DNA from: Holosporales bacterium | GTDB taxonomy: Bacteria > Pseudomonadota > Alphaproteobacteria > Holosporales > Holosporaceae | DNA length: 51,165 bases | Direction of reading: 5' to 3' | NCBI GenBank assembly: GCA_947457385.1 | Contig: CANGUX010000004.1 | Location: 1 to 51,165 of the forward strand | Shown here: positions 27,899 to 37,434 of the stretch, in pieces | How the letters are laid out: the number at the start of each line of letters is the position of its first letter | Numbering within the stretch: position 1 is the first letter of the stretch | Made by a program: the position numbers and the translations under genes | Notes under the pieces: model-generated | Databases searched by the model: none | What the model was told of the DNA's origin: nothing | What the model saw: only the letters and a program-made list of their open reading frames with translations

Positions 27899-29449
27899 AT
27901 GGCTTTTACGTCACTTGGATGTTTTTATCTGGCTCTTTCTGTTGGAGCTGGGAGCATGTTTGATTCAGCAACCATAACCAGAGAGTCAAATAAGCTTTCA
28001 TCCCTAGGGGTTACAAATATTTCATTGACAGATGTTTCATTCCAAGAGGTTGCTAATGGTGGAAAGAGGATTTTTATTCCGGGTTTCGTTAATGGCTCCT
28101 TTAACATTCCACACTTGCGCTCAGATGTTTCAGGCAGTGCTTCTGCATTGATGGGGGACATTCGCTTTGGGTATGGTATGTTTACCAGTCCAGAGCTTTA
28201 CCTGGGATGTGAATTACGTGCTATTTTTAATCCGTTGAAAAAAGAACATACCGCTCCCTTTTCTTCTTCCATAGATGGCTTAAATCCTGGAAAATATGAT
28301 GGATCGGTTTACGTCGAGAATACAAAGACCGCAACACCTCTCAAATTAGATATTTCTCACGTTACACAAACAGGTCGCGGAAGCATTCATTTATCCATCA
28401 AGCAAAAATTTTCTTTAGATCTTTTGTTTAGGATTGGAACGCCGCTTTCCCCTTGTTGCACCGTGACTGCGTTAATAGGGCCTTCTTTTAACTGGCTTTC
28501 ATTCACGCGCAAATTCAGTCCCATTCCTTCCTGTGAAAATCAGATGGTTTTAGCAAATCCTTATCCCCTTGAAATTGGGCGTGCTGTTGTCGGTGGATTC
28601 ACGCTTCCCAAATTGCCTAATACAGGGACCATTGGAGGCACGGGTCGTCCATCTACAGCTCTTGTGGCCAATAGATTTTTTGTTGATAGCGCGCTTGCCA
28701 TTACGCAATCTACGGCGGATAAAATTGCTGCTTCTGGGGATGTTTCAGGAACCATCTTGGACGGCAAAGACTCTGTGTCTTTTCCTGTTCCCCCTATTTC
28801 ATCTGCTGTTGCCAGTACGATCGCAAGCAATACTTACTCCAATGTTATTACCGCTGGAGCTAGCGTTTTTCCCATTGATTTTAATACACAAAAAGGCATA
28901 GGAGCGTCTGGAAAGGTCTATTCAAAGGAAAAACCTGAGGTCTATATCAATATTCCATCATTAGGTGGATCCGATACGCAGCAGTCTTATGTTGGTGCAC
29001 CTGGTGGATATCAAACAGATATTCCGGCAAATACGGGAGTCGTCCCTCTCTATCCTCTTGTTGGAGGAGACTCTTTTGTGCTGTTTCCTTCTGCTGCTTC
29101 AGGCATTGGGGCAGCTTCGGGAAAAGAGGGGTATCCTATTTACGTCGATCTGAAAGAGCTTACTAACACTAACTCTTTGGGGAATACTTTTGAATTTAAA
29201 CAAATAGAAAAATACAAAAAAGCAAAGAATGCTGTCGCCTGTGGCTTGGCGTTGGGTGTAGATTTTGATATTGCATTGTCCCCTTGTCTTTCTTTTTCAT
29301 TGAGCGGATTAACACACCTTTATGTGAGCAAAATGTTTAAAGAATCATTCAAAGGACAAGGTTTGCCAAGCAAATATAAAGTAAGCTTGTTTAGTGGTAT
29401 GGCAACAGCTGGATTAAAATATCATTTTGGTCCGTCTGCGCGCAATTAA
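27899..29449 (+). CDS. putative outer-membrane beta-barrel protein
   Basis: A 516-residue protein not assigned to a family. The start ATG 27899 has TTGGAGATG upstream. It opens FYLALSVGAGSMFDSAT, resembling the first strand of an outer-membrane barrel, and closes with alternating aromatic/hydrophobic strands: CLSFSLSGLTHLYV and FSGMATAGLKYHFG. GDIRFGYGMFTSPELYLGCELRAIF and CCTVTALIGPSFNWLSF look like further strands. The middle (about residues 215-435) is a long Ser/Gly/Thr/Pro-rich insert, which would be a large surface loop. There is no positively charged N-region and hence no convincing signal peptide; an in-frame stop lies 33 bp upstream of the ATG. Five residues follow the presumed last strand, instead of a terminal Phe. 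A TTGACA hexamer at about 27837 may be a -35 box. Confidence 0.6.
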   Translation: MAFTSLGCFYLALSVGAGSMFDSATITRESNKLSSLGVTNISLTDVSFQEVANGGKRIFIPGFVNGSFNIPHLRSDVSGSASALMGDIRFGYGMFTSPELYLGCELRAIFNPLKKEHTAPFSSSIDGLNPGKYDGSVYVENTKTATPLKLDISHVTQTGRGSIHLSIKQKFSLDLLFRIGTPLSPCCTVTALIGPSFNWLSFTRKFSPIPSCENQMVLANPYPLEIGRAVVGGFTLPKLPNTGTIGGTGRPSTALVANRFFVDSALAITQSTADKIAASGDVSGTILDGKDSVSFPVPPISSAVASTIASNTYSNVITAGASVFPIDFNTQKGIGASGKVYSKEKPEVYINIPSLGGSDTQQSYVGAPGGYQTDIPANTGVVPLYPLVGGDSFVLFPSAASGIGAASGKEGYPIYVDLKELTNTNSLGNTFEFKQIEKYKKAKNAVACGLALGVDFDIALSPCLSFSLSGLTHLYVSKMFKESFKGQGLPSKYKVSLFSGMATAGLKYHFGPSARN

Positions 29450-29461
29450 AGAGAGGGTTAG

Positions 29462-29483
29462 CAAGAGAGGGGTTCCTCTCTTG
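29462..29483 (+). terminator. hairpin after the barrel gene
   Basis: A 9-bp perfect stem CAAGAGAGG / CCTCTCTTG with a 4-nt loop, 12 bp after the stop codon, followed by TCTCTTATAG. The T-content is modest, but position and stem support a terminator. Confidence 0.6.
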
Positions 29484-31006
29484 TCTCTTATAGAAGTGTT
29501 AAAAAAACAAATATTTTTTCAACACTTCTTCTTTACTTCTCTGTTTAAAGCACGAGGGGTTAGAAAAATCACAAATTTCATAGATGATTGTCATCATAGG
29601 TGCTTTTAGAGATCAATTTTCCTAAAAAAATGCTTAAAGAGTCTCTATCTTTTCCTTCAATTTCTCTAAGGTTTGAAATATTATTTTAGTTGGATCTTTT
29701 TTAATATTCAGGTCACTCAAAAATTGTAAAATTGGAAACATAAAAAAAACGATTCATGCTGCGGATGGAAAGCATTTCTTGTCTATCGTCTTTTTAATAC
29801 TGGTGTTTTTTTATTTACATAAAAAGAAATTCTATTGATTCTAGAAATTGTCATATAAAGATAAAAAAGATGATAGCATGATATAAAAGTGGTGCAGGTG
29901 CTAGAATTTTTGAAAGATGAATAGGGGCAATGCAGACACAAGGAATGGCAATAGAAATTAGTGCCTGAGTGACGGTAGGGTTAAAAATATAGCGATAAAG
30001 CAGCTTATGACATTGCTCTATTTCTCGGTGCGTAAAGCGAAAGCATCAGAAGAAAGCCAGCCAAGCTATAATCAAGCGCAGCTATTTTAGAAACAGATGC
30101 ATCATTCAAAAAAAGTGAAAGATACGCATATCGCTTATTGGCCATGACATAAAAAAGGGGTTACTGGAGTGGCAAATCCATGATATCAATACACAAAACA
30201 AGATAGAATTTGCAACTTTCCAAGGAGTAGCTTGTCATAAAGCTCTGATGCGTCATATCAAAGGGCTAAAAGCTTAGTTTAAGAACTATGCTGGCTAGAC
30301 GCCAACAAGGAGAAACAACGAGGCTGGCTTGAAAAGGGACCTAGGGTTTTCCAGAGGCAAAAAATCCTGTATTCATGATTGTCGTTATGACCTACATACC
30401 AAGGGGTAAACTAAAATCATCTTCATCTGCCTTAGGATGCAGCAATGCGTCTCCCATGAACAAAAAGAATAAACTGCAAGGGGTAAATACTATGGCACAA
30501 AGAAAAAGGAGGCCTGGTATAGGGTAATTGTTGCCAATTGAAAAACATACCCCACGTGTTTTGTGGGCCGTTTTAAGGGGTCTCGGTTCCTAGAATATTG
30601 CCAACATGGGAAAAAGCATTCAACTTGGTGAAAAGTCCACGATGCTATAGAGCTGTATCTTAAAGCGATCTCTCTATGCAAAGCCTAATGCTATCCCTCA
30701 TGCTAAGGCTCGCTGTTGTATGGAGCGATTGAGTGACCTTGCGCAATAACAAAGCCAAAAAGTTAGAGAAAAGCTCAAAATGATACACCAAAAAAGCAGC
30801 AGCATTTCTGGCTGATGTTTACGTGACTTAAGAGATCAGGATGAAAAATTCAGAGCCATTTTTTTTCTCTAAAAGGTTGCTTTTTTATACCCAAAGGTGA
30901 ACAGACTTATAACAATACAAAAACTAAGTTTTTAGAAAAAAAGATACCCCTTCTTTTGCTGAAGATTTCTCTGATCTTCAGCAAATAGAAAAAATAACGC
31001 TGCTTT
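29484..31006. other. 1.5 kb of apparently decayed DNA
   Basis: No frame longer than about 65 codons. The plus strand between roughly 30000 and 30830 has many short fragments that look like broken coding sequence, for example a stretch at about 30650-30750 that can be read as YAKPNAIPHAKARCCMERLS. I cannot assign them to a family. No RNA gene was recognised. It is the longest gene-free stretch of the window. Confidence 0.5.
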
Positions 31007-31396
31007 TTAAACTGCAGGAGATTCCACATGAACAGGAGATTTTCTTTCCCGAATACGTGCTTTCTTCCGGCTAAGCTCGCGAACATAAAAGAGCTTGCTT
31101 CGACGAACACGCCCTCTTCGAATGCACTCGATATGAGAAATCAAAGGACTGTATAAAAGAAAAAGACGTTCAACGCCAAATCCCCCCGTCACACGCCTCA
31201 CACGAAAGGATGAAGCCACCCCTGAATTGCTGCGTGCAATGCAAAGTCCTTCAAAACGCTGAATGCGCTCGCGCTCTCCTTCACGAATTTTTACATGAAC
31301 CACCAACGTATCCCCCGCGCTAAACTCGGGAATTTTGGCTTTCCCATCGCACAGTTGAAGCATTTGTCGATGATTAAAAGCTTCTACACAATTCAT
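31007..31396 (-). CDS. rplS: 50S ribosomal protein L19
   Basis: Large-subunit protein at the interface with the small subunit. The 129-residue product has PEFSAGDTLVVHVKIREGER, RIQRFEGLCIARSNSG, SSFRVRRVTGGFGVERLF and a basic C-terminus RRGRVRRSKLFYVRELSRKK, all diagnostic. AGGATAGAG stands before the ATG. The usual neighbours rpsP, rimM and trmD are not beside it, so the operon has been split. Confidence 0.97.
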   Translation of the reverse strand: MNCVEAFNHRQMLQLCDGKAKIPEFSAGDTLVVHVKIREGERERIQRFEGLCIARSNSGVASSFRVRRVTGGFGVERLFLLYSPLISHIECIRRGRVRRSKLFYVRELSRKKARIRERKSPVHVESPAV

Positions 31397-31623
31397 GAAG
31401 ATCTCTATCCTTCACATGTTCTTCCATTACATTATCACATCCTGCGAGCAAGCTCAAACCTCTTATGCAAAAAAGGCATAACCCTTTCTATCTTGAGGGC
31501 TTCCTTGCAGTTCTATAAAAAATCCTTAAAAATTAGGGAGGGATGGGAATCGAGCTTTCAATCTTGTGTAGTTCCATAAAGAAAGATTGAAAAATTCTCG
31601 ATCATTCTGTTTTTTTACAAAAC

Positions 31624-33804
31624 ATGGATAAGGGTAGAATGGAGTTCATGACTGAAGTTTTCATAACTTGTTTATCCCTATTAAGTGTTATTGTCCTATG
31701 TTTAATCGTCTTATGGTCCATTGTCTTGCCTCCTTCAAGAAATACGCTAATTGCCACCCATCAGGGATGGATTTTATTATATAGAACCGTACATCCCCTT
31801 TTGGCCACACGTTCTTTTCTTCGTGAAGTGCTGCGTAATGCCTATTTAGAACAAAGCATAGAGTTAGACTCCACCCTTTTTTTGATTCGACGCAGAAAAC
31901 TTCCTTTTTATCTTATAAAATGGGAATTGGATGCCTGCTCCGATGCGTTGGCACGGTATGCCCTTAAAAAAATGCTGCAAGATCATCCTTGGCCTTCTTG
32001 TATTGTTTCCCAAGAAGGAACGATTCTTTTCCCAAATCTAGCGTTTTCTAGCATGGTAGGATACAGTGCACATGCTTTAGAGGGACGTGAGTTTTTAGAT
32101 CTCTTTCAAAAACCACCTGCAGATCTCGAAGCGCTGTATCGAAAAATTTATATGTTGAATCATGCACAGGGATATGGCGTGCCGGCGGTGATTTCACACA
32201 TTGTTTCGACCTCTGAGGTGGTGACTTTATTTTTATCCTCAGCTGATTTTGGGGCTGCGTTGGGTAAAATCGGGGATGTTTCTCTGTTGTCCAAGCTTCC
32301 AGTGCCTTCTGCCTTATTGGATGAGCATGGAGGGGTGCAAGTCATGAATGCCTTGATGCGAGAACTTCTCGTGCTAGGGGCCCCTTCTGCGCAACCTCTT
32401 GCTCAGTGGATTGACGAAAAAGATCGACATCCTTTTTCCCATCAGCTGAAGCAATTACGCAAAACACCAGGAAGTTCTTCTTCTCTAAGCCTTCGTATGC
32501 GACAAGGAAAACGTTTCTTAGTCTTTCTTACATATCTTCCAAGTCATGATGGTATTGCACCCGGGCATTTTTTGAGTCTGTTTTCCATGGAAGAATCCTC
32601 CTTGTTACACGTTAAAGAAGCTGAACCACATCGAATGCAGCTTTTAGGGCAATTGGCCGGAGGCATTGTCCATGACTTTAACAATCTTTTGACTGGAATT
32701 TTAGGGTTTTGTGACTTGTTGTTGCAACGTCATTCCCCTCAAGAGGCTTCTTTTAAAGATATTGAACAAATCAAACAGAGCTCTATGCGTGCAGCACGCC
32801 TGATCAAACAGCTTTTAGCCTTTTCAAAATCAACGCCTCTTTCCTATTCTCCTATTTGTCTGAAAAAAAGCCTTCATGATTTATTCCCCTTAATGCGTCG
32901 TATGGTAGGTCCTAAAATTTTGCTCTCTTTACTGGATGATGCATCGCCAACGTCGCCTGCAAATGCGAGATATATCACTTATGGGGACAACAGCCAAATG
33001 GAACAAATCCTTTTAAACTTAGCCATTAATGCACGAGATGCCATGCCAGAAGGAGGGGTCATCACTTTTTATCTTCGTCGTGTTGTATCATCGGAAGCTA
33101 TTTCAGTCATCCAACGCAGATTGCCTCCGGGATCTTATGTTGTTGTGGATATCAAAGATACAGGCTCTGGGATTGAAGCTGAACATCTTGCGCATATTTT
33201 TGATCCTTTTTTTTCCACAAAAGATCCAGGTCAAGGCACAGGATTGGGGCTATCCAACGTGCTATCTATTGTCGAGCAATTTGAAGGTGGCATTAATGTA
33301 GACACCAAATTGGGGCATGGCACAACTTTTTCTTTATATTTTTTGTTGTATCAAGGGCAAGAGAGTGTCTATAAAAAACCCATCATAAAATTAGCTTCTT
33401 CCTCTAGCAAAAGCAAGACGCCCTCTTCCAAAGGCATTCGTATTCTTTTGGTTGAAGATGAAGATCCCATTCGTTTATTTGCAGCGCGTGCGCTTCGAGA
33501 AGATGGCCACGAAGTCATTGAAGCCCGGGATGGAGCCCAAGCGTTACGTTTTTTACAAAGCCATCCTGATATTCAGGTGATTGTCACGGATGTGATGATG
33601 CCGGGAGTAGATGGCCCTTCTTTGGCCATTTCCATTCAAGAACTATACCCTCAAATCAAAATTCTCTTTGTATCAGGCTATCCAAAAGAAGAAGTTATGG
33701 CACAACTGCATCCTAGTATGAAAGAAGTGTATTTCTTGCCTAAACCGTTTGCCTTGGCTGAATTGGTCAGTGAAATTCAGCACATTTTTAAGTCCAGCAG
33801 ATAA
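31624..33804 (+). CDS. cckA: hybrid sensor histidine kinase CckA
   Basis: Top of the CckA-ChpT-CtrA phosphorelay that controls the alphaproteobacterial cell cycle. The 726-residue product has an N-terminal membrane segment (about residues 10-35), a PAS domain (about 118-175, SCIVSQEGTILFPNLAFS), a second PAS-like region (about 215-320), and a HisKA domain with the phosphoacceptor His350 in LAGGIVHDFNNLLTGILGF, typical of CckA. The ATPase domain (NLAINARDAM, DTGSGI, GQGTGLGLSNV) and a receiver domain with Asp656 (VTDVMMPG) and Lys707 follow. Classic CckA has two N-terminal membrane segments; one is clear here. Internal ATGs at 31639 and 31648 are alternative starts. Confidence 0.92.
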   Translation: MDKGRMEFMTEVFITCLSLLSVIVLCLIVLWSIVLPPSRNTLIATHQGWILLYRTVHPLLATRSFLREVLRNAYLEQSIELDSTLFLIRRRKLPFYLIKWELDACSDALARYALKKMLQDHPWPSCIVSQEGTILFPNLAFSSMVGYSAHALEGREFLDLFQKPPADLEALYRKIYMLNHAQGYGVPAVISHIVSTSEVVTLFLSSADFGAALGKIGDVSLLSKLPVPSALLDEHGGVQVMNALMRELLVLGAPSAQPLAQWIDEKDRHPFSHQLKQLRKTPGSSSSLSLRMRQGKRFLVFLTYLPSHDGIAPGHFLSLFSMEESSLLHVKEAEPHRMQLLGQLAGGIVHDFNNLLTGILGFCDLLLQRHSPQEASFKDIEQIKQSSMRAARLIKQLLAFSKSTPLSYSPICLKKSLHDLFPLMRRMVGPKILLSLLDDASPTSPANARYITYGDNSQMEQILLNLAINARDAMPEGGVITFYLRRVVSSEAISVIQRRLPPGSYVVVDIKDTGSGIEAEHLAHIFDPFFSTKDPGQGTGLGLSNVLSIVEQFEGGINVDTKLGHGTTFSLYFLLYQGQESVYKKPIIKLASSSSKSKTPSSKGIRILLVEDEDPIRLFAARALREDGHEVIEARDGAQALRFLQSHPDIQVIVTDVMMPGVDGPSLAISIQELYPQIKILFVSGYPKEEVMAQLHPSMKEVYFLPKPFALAELVSEIQHIFKSSR

Positions 33805-33819
33805 TCAAAACGGGCATAT

Positions 33820-33843
33820 GCCTAAGGTATAGAATCCTTAGGC
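33820..33843. terminator. hairpin between converging cckA and bamD
   Basis: A perfect 8-bp inverted repeat GCCTAAGG / CCTTAGGC around an 8-nt loop lies between two convergent genes, 16 bp after the cckA stop. It lacks a T-run; a bidirectional terminator is likely from placement. Confidence 0.5.
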
Positions 33844-33867
33844 GTACGCATAAAGAATCTTATGGCC

Positions 33868-34665
33868 CTATTTCACAGAAAAGCTGGGATGATTTTTAGA
33901 AACTTGTTTTAAGAGATTACACGCACGCTCTGTCCACGCATCCTTAGGCAGATTATGTTGCAGCATTTTGAGTGTTTTTGTTGCTCCATCCAACAGTCCC
34001 AAAAAAACCTGGCATTCGACAATGCGATATAAGGCTTCGGGAATAAGAATGCTGCGAGGATACATCTGAACCATTTCCGCAAAAACGCGCAAAGAAGCAA
34101 TGACTTGTTTTTTAAAAAGATAGGACTTCGCAATACACATTTTTTGCGACGCAAGGTGCTCTAATAAAAAATCTCGTTTTAACTGAGCATCCAAAGCGTA
34201 GTCGCTGTTAGGAAAGCGACGAATGACCTCTTCAAAGGCCAAAACCCCTAACGTAGCGCTTTCAGGATCTCTTTGTACTGGAAACAAATCGCCATAATAA
34301 GAAAGGGCTCTTAAATAATAGGCGTAATCAATAGAAGGAGAAGCTGGATGCAAAGAAATAAAGACGTCAAGCGTCCCAATGGCACGTAAAAATTTTTGGG
34401 CCTTAAAAGAAGCAAAGGCCGACATTAACTGAGAACGTGCCGCCCATATGGAATAAGGATATTGACGCTCTACTTCATCAAATTCATCTGCTGCTTTTTC
34501 ATAGGCATTTCGATTGAACAACGTCAAAGCAGATCCATATAAATCATTGATGGTCCGCTCTTCATAAATGGGAGGACTGTTGCTGCATCCAGAAAGCAGC
34601 CCTACAAGAGAAAAAATAAGGATTCTAGCAATAAAAACCAAATTTTTCTCCTTCTTCCTTATCAT
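33868..34665 (-). CDS. bamD: outer membrane assembly lipoprotein BamD
   Basis: TPR lipoprotein of the BAM complex that inserts beta-barrel proteins. The 265-residue product has a lipoprotein signal with lipobox LLSGC (Cys27). TPR-like repeats follow: YEKAADEFDEVERQYPYS, FLRAIGTLDVFISLHPAS, YYLRALSYYGDL (family: YYLRALSYYEQI), FEEVIRRFPNSDYALDA. All are conserved BamD features. In many alphaproteobacteria bamD sits next to lpxC, recN and ligA; here ligA is 3.7 kb upstream on the same strand with four genes inserted between. Confidence 0.93.
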   Translation of the reverse strand: MIRKKEKNLVFIARILIFSLVGLLSGCSNSPPIYEERTINDLYGSALTLFNRNAYEKAADEFDEVERQYPYSIWAARSQLMSAFASFKAQKFLRAIGTLDVFISLHPASPSIDYAYYLRALSYYGDLFPVQRDPESATLGVLAFEEVIRRFPNSDYALDAQLKRDFLLEHLASQKMCIAKSYLFKKQVIASLRVFAEMVQMYPRSILIPEALYRIVECQVFLGLLDGATKTLKMLQHNLPKDAWTERACNLLKQVSKNHPSFSVK

Positions 34666-34796
34666 GCATTCATCCTATCTCGTTTTCTCTTGTGTGGCGA
34701 GCCGATTTTTAAAGAACGAAAAAAGAAAATCTAAGCTTCGCACAGACAACCCACAAACCGTCTTCCAACACTTAATCGCGATAAAAAATCAGAAGA

Positions 34797-35360
34797 TTAT
34801 TCAGCTTTAGAAGATTCAGAGGGGGCAACAATGCTGACGATGGCGGCTCCTTTCTGAAGGCGAAGCACTTTGCTCCCTTCTGGTAAGACCAGATCTTCTA
34901 AATGAAGGGTCTTTCCAATATCCATACCCGAAAGATTGACATCAAGGGAATGCATAATATTGCTGGAAAGCATGGAAATATCTAAGGTATGTTGAATGAT
35001 ATTCAATAGCCCCCCTCGTTTAATGCCAGGAGCTTGGTTTTCATGGGTAAAGTGCAACGGAACCGTTACCACAACACGATCTGTAAGGCGTAAAAAGTCA
35101 ATATGCCTGGGTGTATCTTTGGTGGCTGGAAAATCCATAGCCTTGACTAACATATCGCCAAGCCCCTCTAGATGAAAGACGCGTGTATAAATTCCAGGGG
35201 AAGTCAGTTCTTTTAGAAACTGTTTTGCAAATACACTCACGCCCTGTGGTGCTTGATCCCCACCATAGACAACGGCAGGAATCCATCCTTCCTTTCGAAG
35301 CGTTCCCAACTGACCCTTGGTTTGATGAAAAGGGCGCGATTGAATCTGGAGCAGTGTCAT
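34797..35360 (-). CDS. rplY: 50S ribosomal protein L25/Ctc
   Basis: 5S rRNA-binding ribosomal protein of the long (CTC/TL5) type, 187 residues. The N-terminal L25 domain has LGTLRKEGWIPAVVYGG and the RHIDFLRL motif. The C-terminal TL5 domain includes VPLHFTHENQAPGIKRGGLLNIIQH and the usual DVNLSGMDIGKTLHLEDLVLPEGSKVL. GAGG precedes the ATG. The genes pth and ychF, its common partners, are absent. Confidence 0.95.
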   Translation of the reverse strand: MTLLQIQSRPFHQTKGQLGTLRKEGWIPAVVYGGDQAPQGVSVFAKQFLKELTSPGIYTRVFHLEGLGDMLVKAMDFPATKDTPRHIDFLRLTDRVVVTVPLHFTHENQAPGIKRGGLLNIIQHTLDISMLSSNIMHSLDVNLSGMDIGKTLHLEDLVLPEGSKVLRLQKGAAIVSIVAPSESSKAE

Positions 35361-35463
35361 TAGAAAAGCCTCAATGGTTCAAAATATCCTCTTCATCCTA
35401 ACATTGCCATGTTCTCAGAGCAAGAACCTATAGCTATGGGATTTCTTTATGGTGCTGGGGACG

Positions 35464-36259
35464 CTATGAAAAAACAAGAGATTTTCTTTGTTGATGCATC
35501 CATCTTTGCAACTTATGGCTCATCACGCCAGCACATGCTTCAGAGGAATAGGCCCGATCTGTAGCAAGAAAATGCAAGGTTACTAGGATACCGTTGGTGC
35601 TTATGCCAGCCACCACAGCCACTTCTGTGCCTTTGCAAAGAATAAAGACAGGGGATTCTGGATCTGCAGCATGGGAAAGAGGAGGCATGCTTTCTGCTTG
35701 TAAAATACGGTCAATTTGCTCCCATTCCATGGTGTGGGTTGGAATCAAAAACCGATATGAATTAAAGCGTTCTGTTTTTAATACGTTTCGAATAAAAGCA
35801 TCTTTGCCCAAGGTGTAATTAGAAAAAAATTCCCATCTTTTTTAAGAAAGCATTCTTATCTAAAGATAAATTTTTTTTAAGGCTTGCATAAGCAGCAAGA
35901 GACTTTGGGTGATTCCTTAAGTGATTTCTAAAAACAAGATTCAGTTCAATTTCAGGGTGTTGTTCTTCAAAGACATGGAGATAAAACAGAATGGTCTCTT
36001 TCTTTTTAAATCCAAATTGAAAGGGGATATTCCACGATCCTTCATAAGAATATCCGATGCTTTGTAAAGGTTGAATAGCAGCATTTCCATCTTTGACGAC
36101 CCCAAGAATATCAATGATGGGTTTGGCCATCAAACCAGGAACGGAGGTTGAACCAACATGGTGGATTGCAACGCCATGATCCCCAAGAGCATATCCTATG
36201 ATTCCTGCTTCTTTTTCAAAGAGATCTGGCCAACAAGCATCATATGAAACAAGGTGCAT
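35464..36259 (-). pseudogene. GrpB-like nucleotidyltransferase fused to a GNAT domain, split by a frameshift
   Basis: Two adjacent frames join into one known architecture, GrpB plus GNAT acetyltransferase. The first (36259-35819) has the GrpB core: VGSTSVPGLMAKPIIDILGV, HVFEEQHPEIELNLVFRNHL, and breaks at LKKMGIFF-stop. If one base is removed in the AAAAAAGA run at about 35836-35843, reading continues WEFFSNYTLGKDAFIRNVLK, the expected GrpB end, into the second frame (35811-35464). That part looks like a GNAT domain: VFILCKGTEVAVVAG ... LHFLATDRAYSSE. The acetyl-CoA loop RxxGxG is degenerate (SSEACAG), which also points to decay. Function of GrpB proteins is poorly known. A sequencing error remains possible. 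The start lies 13 bp after the upstream MotA/ExbB-like gene. Confidence 0.75.
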
Positions 36260-36272
36260 GCATCAGGACGGG

Positions 36273-37385
36273 TTATTTTGTGGAAGCTGGCGGGGCGTTT
36301 AACGTTTTTCCCAATAGACGGAATTCTTGCCGTAAAACACGAATGATTTCTTCATGAGAATTTGATTTCAAGATTTCTTGTCCAATAATCGTTAACTGAT
36401 TCAAATATAATTTGACGGTTTCATCGCCTCCAAAAGCCATATCTTGAAATTTTTGTCCCATTCGCTCTAGGGTGTTGCGACTTTGGCTTTGTTCTTCTGC
36501 CCATTTATTCAGCACAAAATGCTGCGCTTTCATCATTTCCGCCAAATGTTGCGTCTTTTCACTAAATCCCATGAGGATGGTATGTAGATCTTGTTGTCGA
36601 GATTCCATGCGTTGATTTAATTGCCCTAAGCGATCTACCCCTTCCATCCATTGGGTTAGAGTCACACGCAAGAAGGCCATCTCGTCCCCATCTGCTATCC
36701 CTGAGGCATGAGAGGAAAATTCTCCTTGCGCCCAATCTTCACACTGCTGAAAAAACCATTCCTGAGATCTTTCCATTAAAAGGGTGAAAAACCCCAAAAT
36801 CATAGACCCAGCCACCCCAAAAAGAGAAGAACTAAAGGCAACGCCCATGCCCGCAAGAGGTTTGCGCAGTTGATCTTTAAGAAGCTCAAAAAAAGCTTCT
36901 GTTGCCCCCTCTGTGGGGAGATTCCCCATAGAATCTGCAATCATTACAATGGTTTGTGAGAGCCCCCATAACGTTCCCAATAAGCCCAAAAAAACCAGCA
37001 CACCCGAGAGATAACGTGGCAATGGAACGCTCATCCTGGTTTGTACCCGTTGCAATGCATCGCGTAATATTGCCCCATGTATCCATTGATCTTGGGCACA
37101 CAACTGGATTAAAGGCTGCACATAAGGAAAGTTTTTTTGATGACGCAAAAGGCTGAGCTTAGAATGAGCAAAGAGTTTGCTTTGCATAAAAAGAGTAAAT
37201 TTCTCCCTGAAGACCACCGCCATGCCCATGCCCCATACGCCTATAATCAAGGTATTAAACAAGGGATTGGTTTGAAAAACCCCCATAATAGGCCCAGAAA
37301 AAAAGAAGATTCCTGCTGCCAAGCCCCCTAAAAAAAGGAGAGGAGCCGAAAAAAAGCGTAAAAATGAAGGTCCATCCTGATTCAC
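36273..37385 (-). CDS. MotA/TolQ/ExbB-like proton channel family protein
   Basis: A 370-residue inner membrane protein with hydrophobic segments at about residues 11-31, 41-59, 125-147 and 180-205, followed by a long helical, probably coiled-coil C-terminus (from about 240). The segment YLSGVLVFLGLLGTLWGLSQTI plus LAGMGVAFSSSLFGVAGSMILGF matches the conserved TM pair of the MotA/TolQ/ExbB superfamily, and it resembles the alphaproteobacterial members usually found beside an OmpA/MotB-like gene. No such partner is adjacent here: the downstream gene is the broken GrpB/GNAT. It starts with GTG at 37385 without a clear ribosome site. Role (envelope energisation) is inferred. Confidence 0.75.
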   Translation of the reverse strand: MNQDGPSFLRFFSAPLLFLGGLAAGIFFFSGPIMGVFQTNPLFNTLIIGVWGMGMAVVFREKFTLFMQSKLFAHSKLSLLRHQKNFPYVQPLIQLCAQDQWIHGAILRDALQRVQTRMSVPLPRYLSGVLVFLGLLGTLWGLSQTIVMIADSMGNLPTEGATEAFFELLKDQLRKPLAGMGVAFSSSLFGVAGSMILGFFTLLMERSQEWFFQQCEDWAQGEFSSHASGIADGDEMAFLRVTLTQWMEGVDRLGQLNQRMESRQQDLHTILMGFSEKTQHLAEMMKAQHFVLNKWAEEQSQSRNTLERMGQKFQDMAFGGDETVKLYLNQLTIIGQEILKSNSHEEIIRVLRQEFRLLGKTLNAPPASTK

Positions 37386-37434
37386 AAAAGAAAAAAGGGT
37401 ATCATGAAATAAACTATCTTTACCGTACTGTTTT

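Noticed and set aside
31295-31579. Plus-strand frame upstream of cckA
   Set aside because: Antisense to rplS in its first half and without motifs; a shadow frame.
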